This document shows, piece by piece, positions 36,120 through 45,757 of a stretch of DNA of 64,000 nt. The notes beneath the pieces are model-generated. The model saw only the letters and a program-made list of their open reading frames with translations. It searched no databases and was not told the DNA's origin. Origin of the DNA: JAWKMZ01 sp041391965 (GTDB lineage: Bacteria > Bacteroidota > Bacteroidia > Flavobacteriales > Flavobacteriaceae); the NCBI GenBank assembly GCA_041391965.1, contig JAWKMZ010000002.1:186001-250000 (forward strand), in the 5' to 3' direction. The first letter of the stretch is position 1, and every line of letters starts with the position of its first letter. The position numbers and the translations under genes were made by a program.

Positions 36120-39100
36120 ATGAAAAACTTATACTTGTTATTAATTTCTTTAATTTCATTTTATTCATTTTCACAAGATGTGTTAATGCAAAATGGAACG
36201 TTTAATAGATGTGAACCAGATCATCTTTTTGACTCAGGGGGAGAATTTGGTAATTATGGTAGTAATGAAGATTATACCATTACCATTTGCCCTCAAAATG
36301 CAGGAGAGTTTACAATTCTTGATTTTTCATCATTTCCATTTAGTACACAATTAAATCAAGATGTTTTAACCATATATGATGGTGACACTACTGCTGCGCC
36401 AATAATTGGAACTTATTCTGGAGGCTCAACTTCAAATCCTGGGTTTGTGCCTGCCTCTGCAACAAATACAAGTGGCTGTTTAACCTTGCGTTTTGTCAGT
36501 AACGCCACAGGAACGACTACAGGATGGGGAGCTGACATTTTGTGTGCAACCCCTTGTCAAAACATTACAGCCAATATTGATAGCACTGTGCCTGCTGCAA
36601 ATAGTGGTGGCGTAGTAAGTATATTGCCCGGAGATTCTGTGGATTTTACTGGAAGTGCTACATTTTCTGACGATGGTACAGGAGCAACCTATAGTTGGAA
36701 TTTTGGCGATGGTAGTGCTGCCGCTTCAGGACAATCTGTGTCACATATTTTTACTACCGCAGGGACTTACACAGTCAAATTAACCGTTACGGATACCAAT
36801 CCGCAAGGGTGTTCTGATATCGAAACTATTACAGTGTTTGTGCTTGGACCTAATGTTATTATTGATCAAACCACTTATACTGTTGAGCAATTGGTGTTAG
36901 ATGTGCTGATTGATAGTCCTTGTGCTGATATTACAAATATTACCTATTCCACAGGAACTAATTTTGGACAAGAAAATGGAATTGGCTATTTTTATGGTGA
37001 TGGCATTGGCTTTCCGTTTCAAGATGGAATTTTGCTTTGTTCTGGCGATGCATCCAAAGCTCGTGGGCCAAATAATAATGCAATGAGTGATGGTAATAAC
37101 GCATGGTTGGGAGATGCTGAACTAAATACGACCGTCGGAATTACATCTAATAATGCCTCTATAATTGAATTCGATTTTGTACCATTAGCTAATGCCATTA
37201 GTTTTGATTTTTTAATGGCCTCAGAAGAATATAATGGGAGTACTGGAGGAAGTTTTGAATGTACTTTTTCTGATGCTTTTGCATTTTTGTTGACAGATGC
37301 TAATGGTGTCACAACAAATTTAGCTGTTTTACCAGGGACAACCACACCAATCTTAGTAACAAATATTCACCCAGCTAACCCTGGGTGCGCAGCCATAAAT
37401 CAGCAGTATTTTGGAGGCTATACACCTCAAAACGGAGCGCCAATTTCATTTGATGGTAGAACAAATGTATTTACAGCACAATCAGCAGTTATTCCAGGAG
37501 ACACTTACCATATCAAACTTGTTATTGCAGACGCATCAGATTCAGCCTTAGACTCTGGAGTTTTTCTAAAAGCAGGAAGTTTTAATTTAGGAGGCGATTT
37601 AGGTGACGATTTAACCATTGCCGGAAGTACAGCTCTTTGTCCAGGAGGTTCCGTCACTTTAGATACTCAATTGGCTTCCGGAACGTTTACTTGGTACAAA
37701 GATGGAGTCGTTATTCCAGGAGAAACAGGGCCATCTTTGGTGGTTACTGAACCTGGCAATTATACAGTAGATATAGTGTTGTCAAGTAGTTGTCAAACCA
37801 GTGATTCTATTGTTATTGAATATTATCCATCAGCAACTATTGATAATGTTAATAATCTTTATCTATGTAATCCAGGAGCACCTCCATATAACTTTGATTT
37901 GACAGATAATGATTCTGTTATTTTGGCAACCATTACTAACCCATCAGATTACACAATTACTTATTACGAAACTCAAGCAGATGCTGATGCTGCTACTAAT
38001 GCCATTGCAGCTCCAGATACTTATGCAGGTACTGACGGACAAACAATCTATGTAAGATTAGAGTATCTTACTTCTGGATGTTATAATACAGATACCTTTA
38101 CTTTAAATGTTATTTCACAACCCATTATTAATCCAGTTTCTGACATTGAAGTATGTGATGATGTTTCAAATGATGGGTTTGAACCATTTGATTTAGAATC
38201 TCAAACTTTGGGAATTTTAGGAGCGCAATCTGCTACTGATTTTATGGTTACTTATTATTTGTCAGCTTCAGATGCTGATAATGATGTTAATGAATTGACA
38301 AGTCCATACACCAATATAAATAACCCACAGCCAATTTATGTAAGGGTAGAAAGCACATCAGGTTCAGGATGTTATGTTGCATCTCCTACGCCTGTATTTA
38401 ATTTAATAGTAAATGACCGAGCACTTGCTACTCAGCCTGCAGATATGTTCATTTGTGATGATGCCTCAAATGATGGTATTGGTCAGTTTAATCTTCTATC
38501 TCAAACACCGACAATTTTGGGAGGTCAATTAGCTACAGATTATACAGTAACCTATTATGAGTCTCAGGCTGATGCTGATACAGGAACAAATCCAATAAAT
38601 AATCCTGCTACATATAATAATACTTCAAATCCACAAATCATTCATGTTAGGGTTTCAGAAAATGCCACACCAACATGTTATGGTTATACAACGTTTAATC
38701 TTATTGTAAATTCATTACCAATAGTTAGTGCACCTACACCATTAGAAGTTTGCGACGATAATACCGATGGATTTGCGATATTTACATTAACAGATAAAAA
38801 TGCCGAAATCTTAAATGGACAAACTGGCGTTGCAGTCTCTTATTATGAAACTCAAGTCGATGCAGATGCTGCGACAAACGAAATTTTTGACCCTTACACT
38901 AATATTATAATTAATACGCAAACCGTTTATGTTAGATTAGAAAATACAACAACAGGTTGTTATAATACGACAACGTTGGTTTTAATAGTAAACCCATTGC
39001 CTATAGCTAATACACCAACGCCACTTGAAGTTTGTGATGATGATAATGATGGATATATAAGTTTCGATTTAACACAAAAAGATGCTGAAGTATTAAATGG

Positions 39101-39920
39101 TCAGACAGGAATGATTGTGACTTACCATGAAACACAGTCAGATGCTAATAATGATACTAATCCATTAGCAAGTCCTTATAATAATATTGTGCCATCAACT
39201 CAAACTGTTTTTGCTAGACTTGAAAATGCAACTACAGGATGTTATGTTACTGTTCAGTTAATATTATTGGTTAACCCATTGCCGACAATTGTTCCAATTG
39301 TACCATATGAATTATGTGATTATAATAACCCTGGTGATGAACAAGAATCATTTGATCTCTCTACTAAAGTAACAGAAATCCAGAATGGGCAATCTAATAC
39401 TGCTGTAAGTTTTCACTTTTCACAAGCAGATGCATTAGCAAACACGAATGCCCTGACTAATCCTTATACAAATGTTTCTAATCCTCAGGTCATTTATGTA
39501 AGATTAGAAAATACACTAACGGGTTGTGCATCTATTACCACCTTCAATCTATCGGTAAACCCCTTACCCACGGTAATAGCACCGACAAACTTAGCAGTAT
39601 GTGATGACAACGTACCAGATGGATTAACGAGTATCGATTTAAGCATAAAGAACGTAGAGATCAGTGGTGGTAATCCATCCTATAATGTGAGTTACTATGT
39701 AACGCAAGGCGAAGCCGATTCAGGCAGCAATGCCTTAGCAATTCCGTACACCAATACAAGCAACCCACAACAAGTTTATGTTCGGGTAGAGAACAGCACT
39801 ACAGGCTGCTACGACACCACAGTATTGACTTTGGAGGTAGAGCAAGCACCCGTAGCGAACGTACTGATGATCATGAAGTACTGTGACCCAGACAGCGATG
39901 GGTTTGAGTATTTACCCTAA
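36120..39920 (+). CDS. Giant modular T9SS cargo protein, intact N-terminal 1266 residues
   Basis: A secreted surface protein. The signal peptide is MKNLYLLLISLISFYSFS. Then come a CUB-like domain (about 20-140), a PKD domain (about 145-243, with WNFGDGSAAASGQSVSHIFTTAGTYTVKLTV), a choice-of-anchor L-like domain (about 245-495, with DFLMASEEYN), an Ig-like domain (about 497-575, with WYKDGVVIPG), and tandem 94-100-residue repeats from about residue 580. Each repeat runs from LEVCDD through ETQADAD and VYVRLENTTTGCY to LIVNPLP. The frame stops at 39920 after a one-base loss or two-base gain near 39910; homologous coding continues to 43226. The protein would be exported by SprA and the T9SS. The precise binding target is unknown. 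Confidence 0.88.
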   Translation: MKNLYLLLISLISFYSFSQDVLMQNGTFNRCEPDHLFDSGGEFGNYGSNEDYTITICPQNAGEFTILDFSSFPFSTQLNQDVLTIYDGDTTAAPIIGTYSGGSTSNPGFVPASATNTSGCLTLRFVSNATGTTTGWGADILCATPCQNITANIDSTVPAANSGGVVSILPGDSVDFTGSATFSDDGTGATYSWNFGDGSAAASGQSVSHIFTTAGTYTVKLTVTDTNPQGCSDIETITVFVLGPNVIIDQTTYTVEQLVLDVLIDSPCADITNITYSTGTNFGQENGIGYFYGDGIGFPFQDGILLCSGDASKARGPNNNAMSDGNNAWLGDAELNTTVGITSNNASIIEFDFVPLANAISFDFLMASEEYNGSTGGSFECTFSDAFAFLLTDANGVTTNLAVLPGTTTPILVTNIHPANPGCAAINQQYFGGYTPQNGAPISFDGRTNVFTAQSAVIPGDTYHIKLVIADASDSALDSGVFLKAGSFNLGGDLGDDLTIAGSTALCPGGSVTLDTQLASGTFTWYKDGVVIPGETGPSLVVTEPGNYTVDIVLSSSCQTSDSIVIEYYPSATIDNVNNLYLCNPGAPPYNFDLTDNDSVILATITNPSDYTITYYETQADADAATNAIAAPDTYAGTDGQTIYVRLEYLTSGCYNTDTFTLNVISQPIINPVSDIEVCDDVSNDGFEPFDLESQTLGILGAQSATDFMVTYYLSASDADNDVNELTSPYTNINNPQPIYVRVESTSGSGCYVASPTPVFNLIVNDRALATQPADMFICDDASNDGIGQFNLLSQTPTILGGQLATDYTVTYYESQADADTGTNPINNPATYNNTSNPQIIHVRVSENATPTCYGYTTFNLIVNSLPIVSAPTPLEVCDDNTDGFAIFTLTDKNAEILNGQTGVAVSYYETQVDADAATNEIFDPYTNIIINTQTVYVRLENTTTGCYNTTTLVLIVNPLPIANTPTPLEVCDDDNDGYISFDLTQKDAEVLNGQTGMIVTYHETQSDANNDTNPLASPYNNIVPSTQTVFARLENATTGCYVTVQLILLVNPLPTIVPIVPYELCDYNNPGDEQESFDLSTKVTEIQNGQSNTAVSFHFSQADALANTNALTNPYTNVSNPQVIYVRLENTLTGCASITTFNLSVNPLPTVIAPTNLAVCDDNVPDGLTSIDLSIKNVEISGGNPSYNVSYYVTQGEADSGSNALAIPYTNTSNPQQVYVRVENSTTGCYDTTVLTLEVEQAPVANVLMIMKYCDPDSDGFEYLP

Positions 39921-42300
39921 CTGATGTAGATACAGAGATTACAGGCGGTGTAGCCGGTTTGACGGTCAGCTACCATGAGACCATGGCTGATGCAGAACGA
40001 CGTCAACGCCTTGATAAGTCCCTACAACAACATCGTAGCCAACACCCAAACCGTTTATGCACGCGTAGAGAGTGCCACCTATATAATGACTGTGCCACGA
40101 TAAAGGCTCCTTTAGTGCTCATCGTTAACCCAACACCCCAATTAGGGGCATCCCCAACAGCCTTAGAAGTCTGCGATGATATTTCAGCAGATGGGATAGC
40201 CCAATTTGATTTAACCAGCAAAGAATCAGAGATATTACAAAACCTATCCGACCCGAGCCAATATACGTAAGCTATTACGCGACCCAAGCCGATGCAGCGA
40301 TGGCCTCCAATGCTATAGCAACCAACAATTACACCAATACAGTACCTTTCACCCAAACCCTATGGGTACGTGTAGACGATAATGGCAACGGCTGCTATAA
40401 ACTCACAACCTTTAGATTTAATAGTAAACGCCCTACCAGTATTGGTACAGCCCACCCCATTAGAATTATGTGATGACCACAACCCAGGCGACGAGATGGA
40501 AGCCTTTACCTTAGAAGAAGCCAATGCCGAGATTCTCAATGGACAAACAGGCATCACATTAACCTATTACGAGACCCAGGCTGATGCCGGCAGGGAGCAA
40601 TTCCATAAGGCAGCTTCATACACCAATACGGTCAATCCACAGACTGTTTTTGTACGTGCAGAAAACAACAGCACAGGCTGGGCGGAGCACCATTACCTTA
40701 CTGTTGAGAGTCAACCCAGTACCATCCCCAGCCACACCGACAGCCATAGAAGTCTGCGATGAGGACAACGATGGCTATGCGAGTTTTGACCTAGAGACCA
40801 GAACCCAAGAGATTATCAATGGAGAACTGGACATTGCCATCACCTACCACGAAACCATGGATGATGCCAATACAGGACAAAACCCACTAAGTCCTTACAA
40901 TAACATCGTTCCAAACACCCAAACCGTTTATGCACGAGCAGAAAACACAGTAACAGGCTGCTATAGCATAGTGCCATTAGTGTTGAATGTACTCCCATCA
41001 CCAGTAGTTCCGTTAGACATAGCCGACTACGTTGTTTGTGACACCGACAGCAATGGCATTGCTCAGTTTGATCTGACCACACAAAATGCCCTTATCTTAG
41101 GGACACAGAACCCATCCAATTTTACGCTGACCTACCATTTGAGTCAAGCCAATGCCGATGCAGGAACCAACCCGATAGTAAACGTAGGTAACTACACCAA
41201 TATTAGCAACCCACAGACCATTTACATAAGATTAGAAAGTGTAGCCAATGGCTGTGTCACAACAGGCGCATTTGATATCCGTGTAGAATTGCCACCAGTA
41301 GCCGTACAGCCAACCCCATTGCAAGTATGCGATGACGAAGTGGCTGATGAGATAACAGTGTTCGATTTGACCATAAAAGACAATGAGATCACAGGAGGCG
41401 AAGCCAGTTGGAGCGCGTTAGTTACGATAACAAATGCAGATGTCGGGCAGACAACACCATTAAGACTCCTGCAACAGCCTACATATACCAATATGTCCGT
41501 AAACGGCAACCCAGCCAATCCACAGACACTGTATGTACGAGTGACCGATACCGATACAGGCTGTAGCGATTTTACGACGTTGACCATACGCGTATTACCG
41601 AACCCGACCCCAAGCCTAAGACTCCAAGTATCCTGGAGCTGCGATGACATCAATACAGGCGATGGACAAGAAGTTTTTGATTTGACACCAATGAAGCCTA
41701 TATCATCAATGGCGAAGAGGTGTAACAGCAAGCTATTACGAAACACCGTAAGATGCAGAAGATGGCACCAATGCGATAGCAGACCCAACACAGTACACCA
41801 ATGCCAATACCGATTATAGTGCACAAACCATCTACGTACGTGTGACCAACGACATTACAGGCTGTTACACCATCGTAAGCTTTAGCATACTGGTTCATCC
41901 ATTGCCGGTTAAAGGACCATTTATCATTCAGAACCTGAAGAACGATGGCCGCAGGCTTGACCACCACCAAAGACGCAGAAGTACTGAGCGGTCAAGACCC
42001 AACGATGTTCAGCGTAAGCTATCATGCCACTCAGGCCGATGCCGATGACCTGATGAACGCTTTGCGAGCCCCTATACCACAGCAATCCGCAACAAATCTT
42101 TGTAGCCATCACCAATATAAATACAGGCTGTTCCATCAGCACTCAGAGCTATATGTAGAAGTGCAAGCAGCTGCAGTGGCCAATGCACCAATGGAACTTA
42201 TGATATGCGATACCACAGGTGATAACGATGGCTGGCAGTCGATTCGCCCACACAGAACGGCAGAAGCATTAGGCGGTCAAGACCCATCCAATTATATAGT
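37865..42300 (+). repeat. Tandem coding repeats of about 282-313 nt
   Basis: The repeat start VCDD (or CD followed by acidic residues) occurs at nt 38151, 38451, 38748, 39030, 39312, 39597, 39879, 40169, 40466, 40752, 41034, 41325 and 41638, after a first diverged unit near 37865, with a further one near 42204. Spacing is 282 to 313 nt. The encoded units are Ig-like-sized modules that each end in a TGCY strand and an LIVNPLP-type linker. Confidence 0.85.
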
Positions 42301-42725
42301 AACATACTGGTGGCCGCGGCCGATGCGATGTTAGGAGTGAAACTCACTACTAACCCTATATGAAACAGTAGACAACCCACAAGTTATTTATGTCCGTGTC
42401 GACAACGATACCCCTAATGGCTTAGGTCAAGACAGTTCCATCTGCTTTGATGTCGCGGAACTGACCCTTCAAGTAGACCTACTCCCAATATTTGATTTAG
42501 AAGACAGTTACATACTATGTCTAGATACCAACGGCACCGAAGTGGTAAATCCACCAGTATTAGATACAGGACTTTCAGCATCAGACTACAGCTTTGAATG
42601 GAGTTTAGACGGGGTAGTGTTACCGAAACAGAAACAGGGCTCAAGTTTAGCAGCCACCTAAGCAGGAACCTATAGTGTCGAGGTCACCAATATAGCGACG
42701 AGCTGTAGCACAATGACAGTGTGAA
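39921..42725 (+). pseudogene. Frame-broken repeat region of the giant cargo gene
   Basis: Translation in three frames gives continuous homology to the upstream repeats, but the correct frame changes repeatedly. Breaks are seen near 39910, 39995, 40085, 40270, 40400, 40590, 40690, 41690 and 41935, and again before 42726. Examples: HETMADAE is followed out of frame by DVNALISPYNNIVANTQTVYARV; QYT at 40270 runs into a stop while VSYYATQADA continues one frame over. Stops also appear without a frame change, as in SLAAT-stop-AGTYSVEVTN near 42660. The longest open piece is 40584-41819. These are remnants of one gene and not separate genes. Sequencing or assembly error is as likely as true decay. 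Confidence 0.75.
40584..41819 (+). pseudogene. Longest open fragment within the broken repeat region
   Basis: A 411-codon open stretch whose first 30 or so and last 45 or so codons are out of frame. In between, from RVNPVPSPATPTAIEVCDEDNDGYASFDL to VLPNPTPS, it encodes about three and a half ordinary repeats. It has no start signal of its own, and its N- and C-terminal parts are frame-shift noise. It should be read as part of the 36120-43226 gene. Confidence 0.65.
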
Positions 42726-43226
42726 GTGATAGCGAGTACCCCACCAACAGTAGTTGCAACAGTAAGCACACAAGCTTTTTCAGAAATCCACGTTATAGAA
42801 GCAGTAGCGACAGGAACAGGCGATTACGAATACAGTTTAGATAATGGCGCTTGGCAGAGCAGTGGCACATTTAGTGATGTGACCTTTGGTGAGCACACTA
42901 TAAGAGCGCGAGACATAAAAGGCTGTGGCGAGGCAAGCACGACAGTGACTGTAATGGATTACCCACATTACTTCACACCCAATGGCGATGGTTACCATGA
43001 TACGTGGAACATTGTTGGTTTGTCAGGCCAACCTAGCGCAAAAATTTATATATTTGACAGATTTGGAAAGTTACTCAAGCAGATAAGTCCATCAGGCCAA
43101 GGATGGAATGGAACCTATAATGGAGAACAGATGCCATCGAGTGATTATTGGTTTACTGTAGAATATGTAGAACCAACAACCAATCAACAAAAAGAGTTTA
43201 AAGCCCATTTTACTTTGAAAAGATAG
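42726..43226 (+). CDS. C-terminal fragment of the cargo gene: gliding-motility-associated (type B) T9SS sorting domain
   Basis: The last 166 codons of the giant gene. Residues about 1-75 are an Ig/SprB-like segment (IEAVATGTGDYEYSLDNGAWQSSGTFSDVTFGEHTIRARDIKGCGEAS). The end is the type B C-terminal domain with the landmarks YFTPNGDGYHDTWNIVGL, IYIFDRFGKLLKQISP, GWNGTYNGEQMPSSDYWFTVEY and KEFKAHFTLKR. This signal directs export by the T9SS, typically with a PorP/SprF partner, and such a gene follows six bases later. The ATG here is not a real start; the fragment belongs to the gene beginning at 36120. Confidence 0.88.
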   Translation: MIASTPPTVVATVSTQAFSEIHVIEAVATGTGDYEYSLDNGAWQSSGTFSDVTFGEHTIRARDIKGCGEASTTVTVMDYPHYFTPNGDGYHDTWNIVGLSGQPSAKIYIFDRFGKLLKQISPSGQGWNGTYNGEQMPSSDYWFTVEYVEPTTNQQKEFKAHFTLKR

Positions 43227-43231
43227 AAAAT

Positions 43232-44242
43232 ATGAAATTAAAAAAGTATTGTTTAATAGCATTTTTAGTATTAATTACAAAAATAGGTGTCGCTCAAGAA
43301 GGCTTACCTATATATTCTGATTATTTAACAGATAACTATTATTTAATCCATCCATCAATGGCTGGAGTTGCTAATTGTGCTAAAGTACGATTGACTGCAC
43401 GCAAGCAATGGTTTGGGCAAGATGATGCACCTGCATTACAAACTTTAAGTATTAATGGTAGAATTGGAGATTCACAATCTGCTGTTGGAGCCATACTATA
43501 TAATGACAAAAATGGGTACCACTCTCAAACAGGAGCTTATCTTACATATGCACATCATTTGTTATTTTCGCGAAACGAGATTGATTTGAATATGTTATCT
43601 TTTGGATTAAGTGCTGGTGTTATTCAGTATAAATTGGATGAGTCTACTTTTCTTCAAGAAGGATATGATCCGTTGATTGCTGGAATAGAGCAAAGTGCAA
43701 CCAATTTTAATATTGATTTTGGTTTTTCTTACCATTTAATTAATTTTTATGCACATGCTACGGTTAAGAATGTATTGAATAATGATGGTGTTAATTCTAA
43801 TGAAAATGGTGTTTTTAAATTTGATAACTTAAGAACATTCTTGTTTTCGGCAGGAAATACCTTTAGTAAGTTTGGTAGTGATTGGAGTTATGAACCTTCA
43901 ATTATGTTTTTATATAAGGATGGTACAAAGGAGTCTTCAATAGATATTAATGGTAAGGTTTATAAAGAGATGGATTTTGGTAAAATTTGGGGAGGTATAT
44001 CTTACAGAAGAAGTTTGGATGGTGCTGAGTACCTAAATGGCTCTGGTGTTAGTAGTCAAAAGCTTCAATATTTTACGCCTTTTGTGGGTGTGGACTATAA
44101 CAATTTTGTGTTTGCTTATACGTATTCTTATCAAGCAAATTCGGTAGTGTTTAATAATGGTGGATTTCATCAATTGACACTTGGTTATAATTTTAATTGC
44201 AGACGAGAGAAATACGAATGTAACTGTCCTGCTGTAAACTAA
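43232..44242 (+). CDS. PorP/SprF family T9SS outer-membrane protein
   Basis: A 336-residue beta-barrel protein with a signal peptide (MKLKKYCLIAFLVLITKIGVA). It has the PorP/SprF hallmarks QEGLPIYSDYLTDNYYLIHPSMAGVANCAKVRLTARKQWFG near the start, then FGLSAGVIQYKLDES and a C-terminal strand LTLGYNFNC. Family members assist secretion or surface attachment of a dedicated type B cargo, as SprF does for SprB in Flavobacterium johnsoniae. Its position six bases after the cargo gene says this pair works together. The gene is intact with normal AT-rich codons. A strong terminator follows. Confidence 0.94.
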   Translation: MKLKKYCLIAFLVLITKIGVAQEGLPIYSDYLTDNYYLIHPSMAGVANCAKVRLTARKQWFGQDDAPALQTLSINGRIGDSQSAVGAILYNDKNGYHSQTGAYLTYAHHLLFSRNEIDLNMLSFGLSAGVIQYKLDESTFLQEGYDPLIAGIEQSATNFNIDFGFSYHLINFYAHATVKNVLNNDGVNSNENGVFKFDNLRTFLFSAGNTFSKFGSDWSYEPSIMFLYKDGTKESSIDINGKVYKEMDFGKIWGGISYRRSLDGAEYLNGSGVSSQKLQYFTPFVGVDYNNFVFAYTYSYQANSVVFNNGGFHQLTLGYNFNCRREKYECNCPAVN

Positions 44243-44278
44243 AACAAAAAAGCCTCGAATTTCGAGGCTTTTTTGTTT
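44242..44278. terminator. Bidirectional terminator after the porP/sprF-like gene
   Basis: Near-perfect inverted repeat with arms 44242-44259 and 44261-44278, A tract on one side and T tract on the other, so it could serve both converging transcripts. Confidence 0.9.
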
Positions 44279-44381
44279 GCGTTAGCGATTGAAGCGACAT
44301 CCTTTTATGGTTTTTTGCCATAAAAGATATAGCGGAAAGCGCGACCTTTTGTTGCAGAGAAGCGACAAAGGGAACGCCCAA
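44278..44381 (+). repeat. Dispersed structured intergenic repeat, copy 1
   Basis: Begins TGCGTTAGCGATTGAAGC, has the core GAAAGCGCGAC at 44335-44345, and ends GGAACGCCCAA. Between start and core is a hairpin with arms CTTTTATGG (44302-44310) and CCATAAAAG (44318-44326). It fills the gap between convergent genes, ending four bases from the VWA stop codon. Copy 2 is at 49258-49360, inverted. Confidence 0.85.
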
Positions 44382-44384
44382 ATA

Positions 44385-45545
44385 TTATTCCCATTTATAG
44401 TTTTTTTGTTTTGCTTGCGTTTTAATGGCGTTTATCATGGCGTTTTCTAAACCATTTGTATCTGTTTTTTGTTGCTGCATAATGTATAAGCGACGTTTTT
44501 CATTGAATTGTTGAATGGCTTGCTGTATGGTGTTGCGCTCTTGTCGCTTTTTGGTAATATAAACCTTGATTTCTGAAGGGGTTTTACCTTTGAGTTCTTG
44601 TGGCAAATCGGAGTCTTTTAAATCATCATAACTAAATGTTTTGGTTGCTTGAGCATCAACCAAATCCCAAGTGTCGTTTTTATATAAATAAGAACTTTTA
44701 CTAACGGCTCTACTTACTGCGTTGGCTTCACTATAACCTCTGGCATTTTGGTCTTGTTCTTTTTGTAATGCCATTTTTTGACGACCATCATTACCATAAG
44801 CCACATACGTTTTGTTGAGTTTTTGGTTGAGTTGAAGAATTTGATCATCATAAGGTGTTGCCACATAAGTTGTAGTTTGGTTGTGGTTGATAGCCATATA
44901 ATCGCCATGAGCTAAATTGGCTCCCGATTTCCAATAAGTAGAAATTCCTTGATTGTAATCACCACAAAAAATGGTATTGACACTAACGTCTTTAGTGTTT
45001 GCCAATTTTGCTGCATCTTTATAACTGATATTGCCTTGTGTAAAGGGTTCGTTTCCTGCAATGAAAATGAGTTTTAAATCGTCAGGATTTGTTCCCCAAC
45101 TTAATTGGTTTAAAGCCGTTTGGATAACCTGTCCGCAATATTCATTTCCGCCATTTGTAGTCAATGAAAAGAGTTGTTTTGAAATCTCATCTAAATCGCT
45201 ACTAAAGCTTAAAATTTGACGAATATAACCTTCATCACTATTTAAATTATCGTTGCCATATTCATATAGCGCAATTTGTAAATTGGGTTTGTTGTCGTTG
45301 CATTTGGCATAAGAAAGTTCGTTTACAATGTCCCAAAGTTGTGCTTTGGCTTGGTCAATTAAACCATCCATACTGTTGCTGGTATCTAATAACAATGCCA
45401 CTTTTATAAATTGTTTACTGGGTTGGTGTGTAACAGTTTCAGTGAGTGCTAAATTGGTGTTTGAGGTCTTTTTTGTGTTGGCATTGCAGGACATTAATCC
45501 TAAAATGCTTAATGTAAGTAGTGTTGTTTTTAACATAATTTTCAT
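44385..45545 (-). CDS. VWA domain lipoprotein
   Basis: A 386-residue protein with a lipoprotein signal peptide (MLKTTLLTLSILGLMSCNA, cysteine of the lipobox as first mature residue); the start is the ATG at 45545 or, three codons on, 45536. A von Willebrand A domain follows with the MIDAS motif DTSNS in VALLLDTSNSMDGLIDQAKAQLWDIV, later LIFIAGNEPFTQG and a CGDYNQG segment. The last 130 residues are charged and helical (EKRRLYIMQQQKTD). VWA domains bind metal and protein ligands, so a surface or periplasmic adhesion or assembly role is possible. It converges on the PorP/SprF-like gene. Confidence 0.88.
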   Translation of the reverse strand: MKIMLKTTLLTLSILGLMSCNANTKKTSNTNLALTETVTHQPSKQFIKVALLLDTSNSMDGLIDQAKAQLWDIVNELSYAKCNDNKPNLQIALYEYGNDNLNSDEGYIRQILSFSSDLDEISKQLFSLTTNGGNEYCGQVIQTALNQLSWGTNPDDLKLIFIAGNEPFTQGNISYKDAAKLANTKDVSVNTIFCGDYNQGISTYWKSGANLAHGDYMAINHNQTTTYVATPYDDQILQLNQKLNKTYVAYGNDGRQKMALQKEQDQNARGYSEANAVSRAVSKSSYLYKNDTWDLVDAQATKTFSYDDLKDSDLPQELKGKTPSEIKVYITKKRQERNTIQQAIQQFNEKRRLYIMQQQKTDTNGLENAMINAIKTQAKQKNYKWE

Positions 45546-45757
45546 TTTCTGCTTATTTTTTTAATTCATATTGATAAAGCTACTACCAACATTTTTTAAT
45601 AGAAAATCATAATGAGTAAGTAAGACGCTTTAATGCGTTATTTGGTTATATAAATGAGTGATGTCAACTATTTTAATATAAAATCTGTTAGTTTCAAGAT
45701 GGTTTGATTTTAAATACTCAATTAAAGTATGTAAGTTTAGTCCGTTTAAATTACGAT

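Larger units (their letters stand above)
39541..42990. other. Compositional island inside the cargo gene
   Basis: From about 39541 the codons abruptly favour C and G at third positions. By hand count, 38941-39000 has 19 G+C in 60, while 39781-39840 has 30 and 41281-41340 has 31. Host-like composition returns near 43000. Nearly all the frame breaks of the gene lie inside this stretch. Confidence 0.7.

Noticed and set aside
41222..41824. A 200-codon minus-strand open frame inside the cargo repeats
   Set aside because: It is antisense to clearly recognisable repeat protein, has no homology-like features, and is long only because the segment is G+C-rich. Similar shadows at 40003-40356 and 41698-41970 were rejected too.
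37865..42300. Regular spacing of about 285 nt suggested an array such as CRISPR
   Set aside because: Units are far too long, diverged at DNA level and conserved at protein level; they are tandem coding domains.
39959..42334. Several short plus-strand open frames that could be called separate genes
   Set aside because: Each contains pieces of the same repeat in shifting frames; together they restore one protein pattern, so they are fragments of a single gene.
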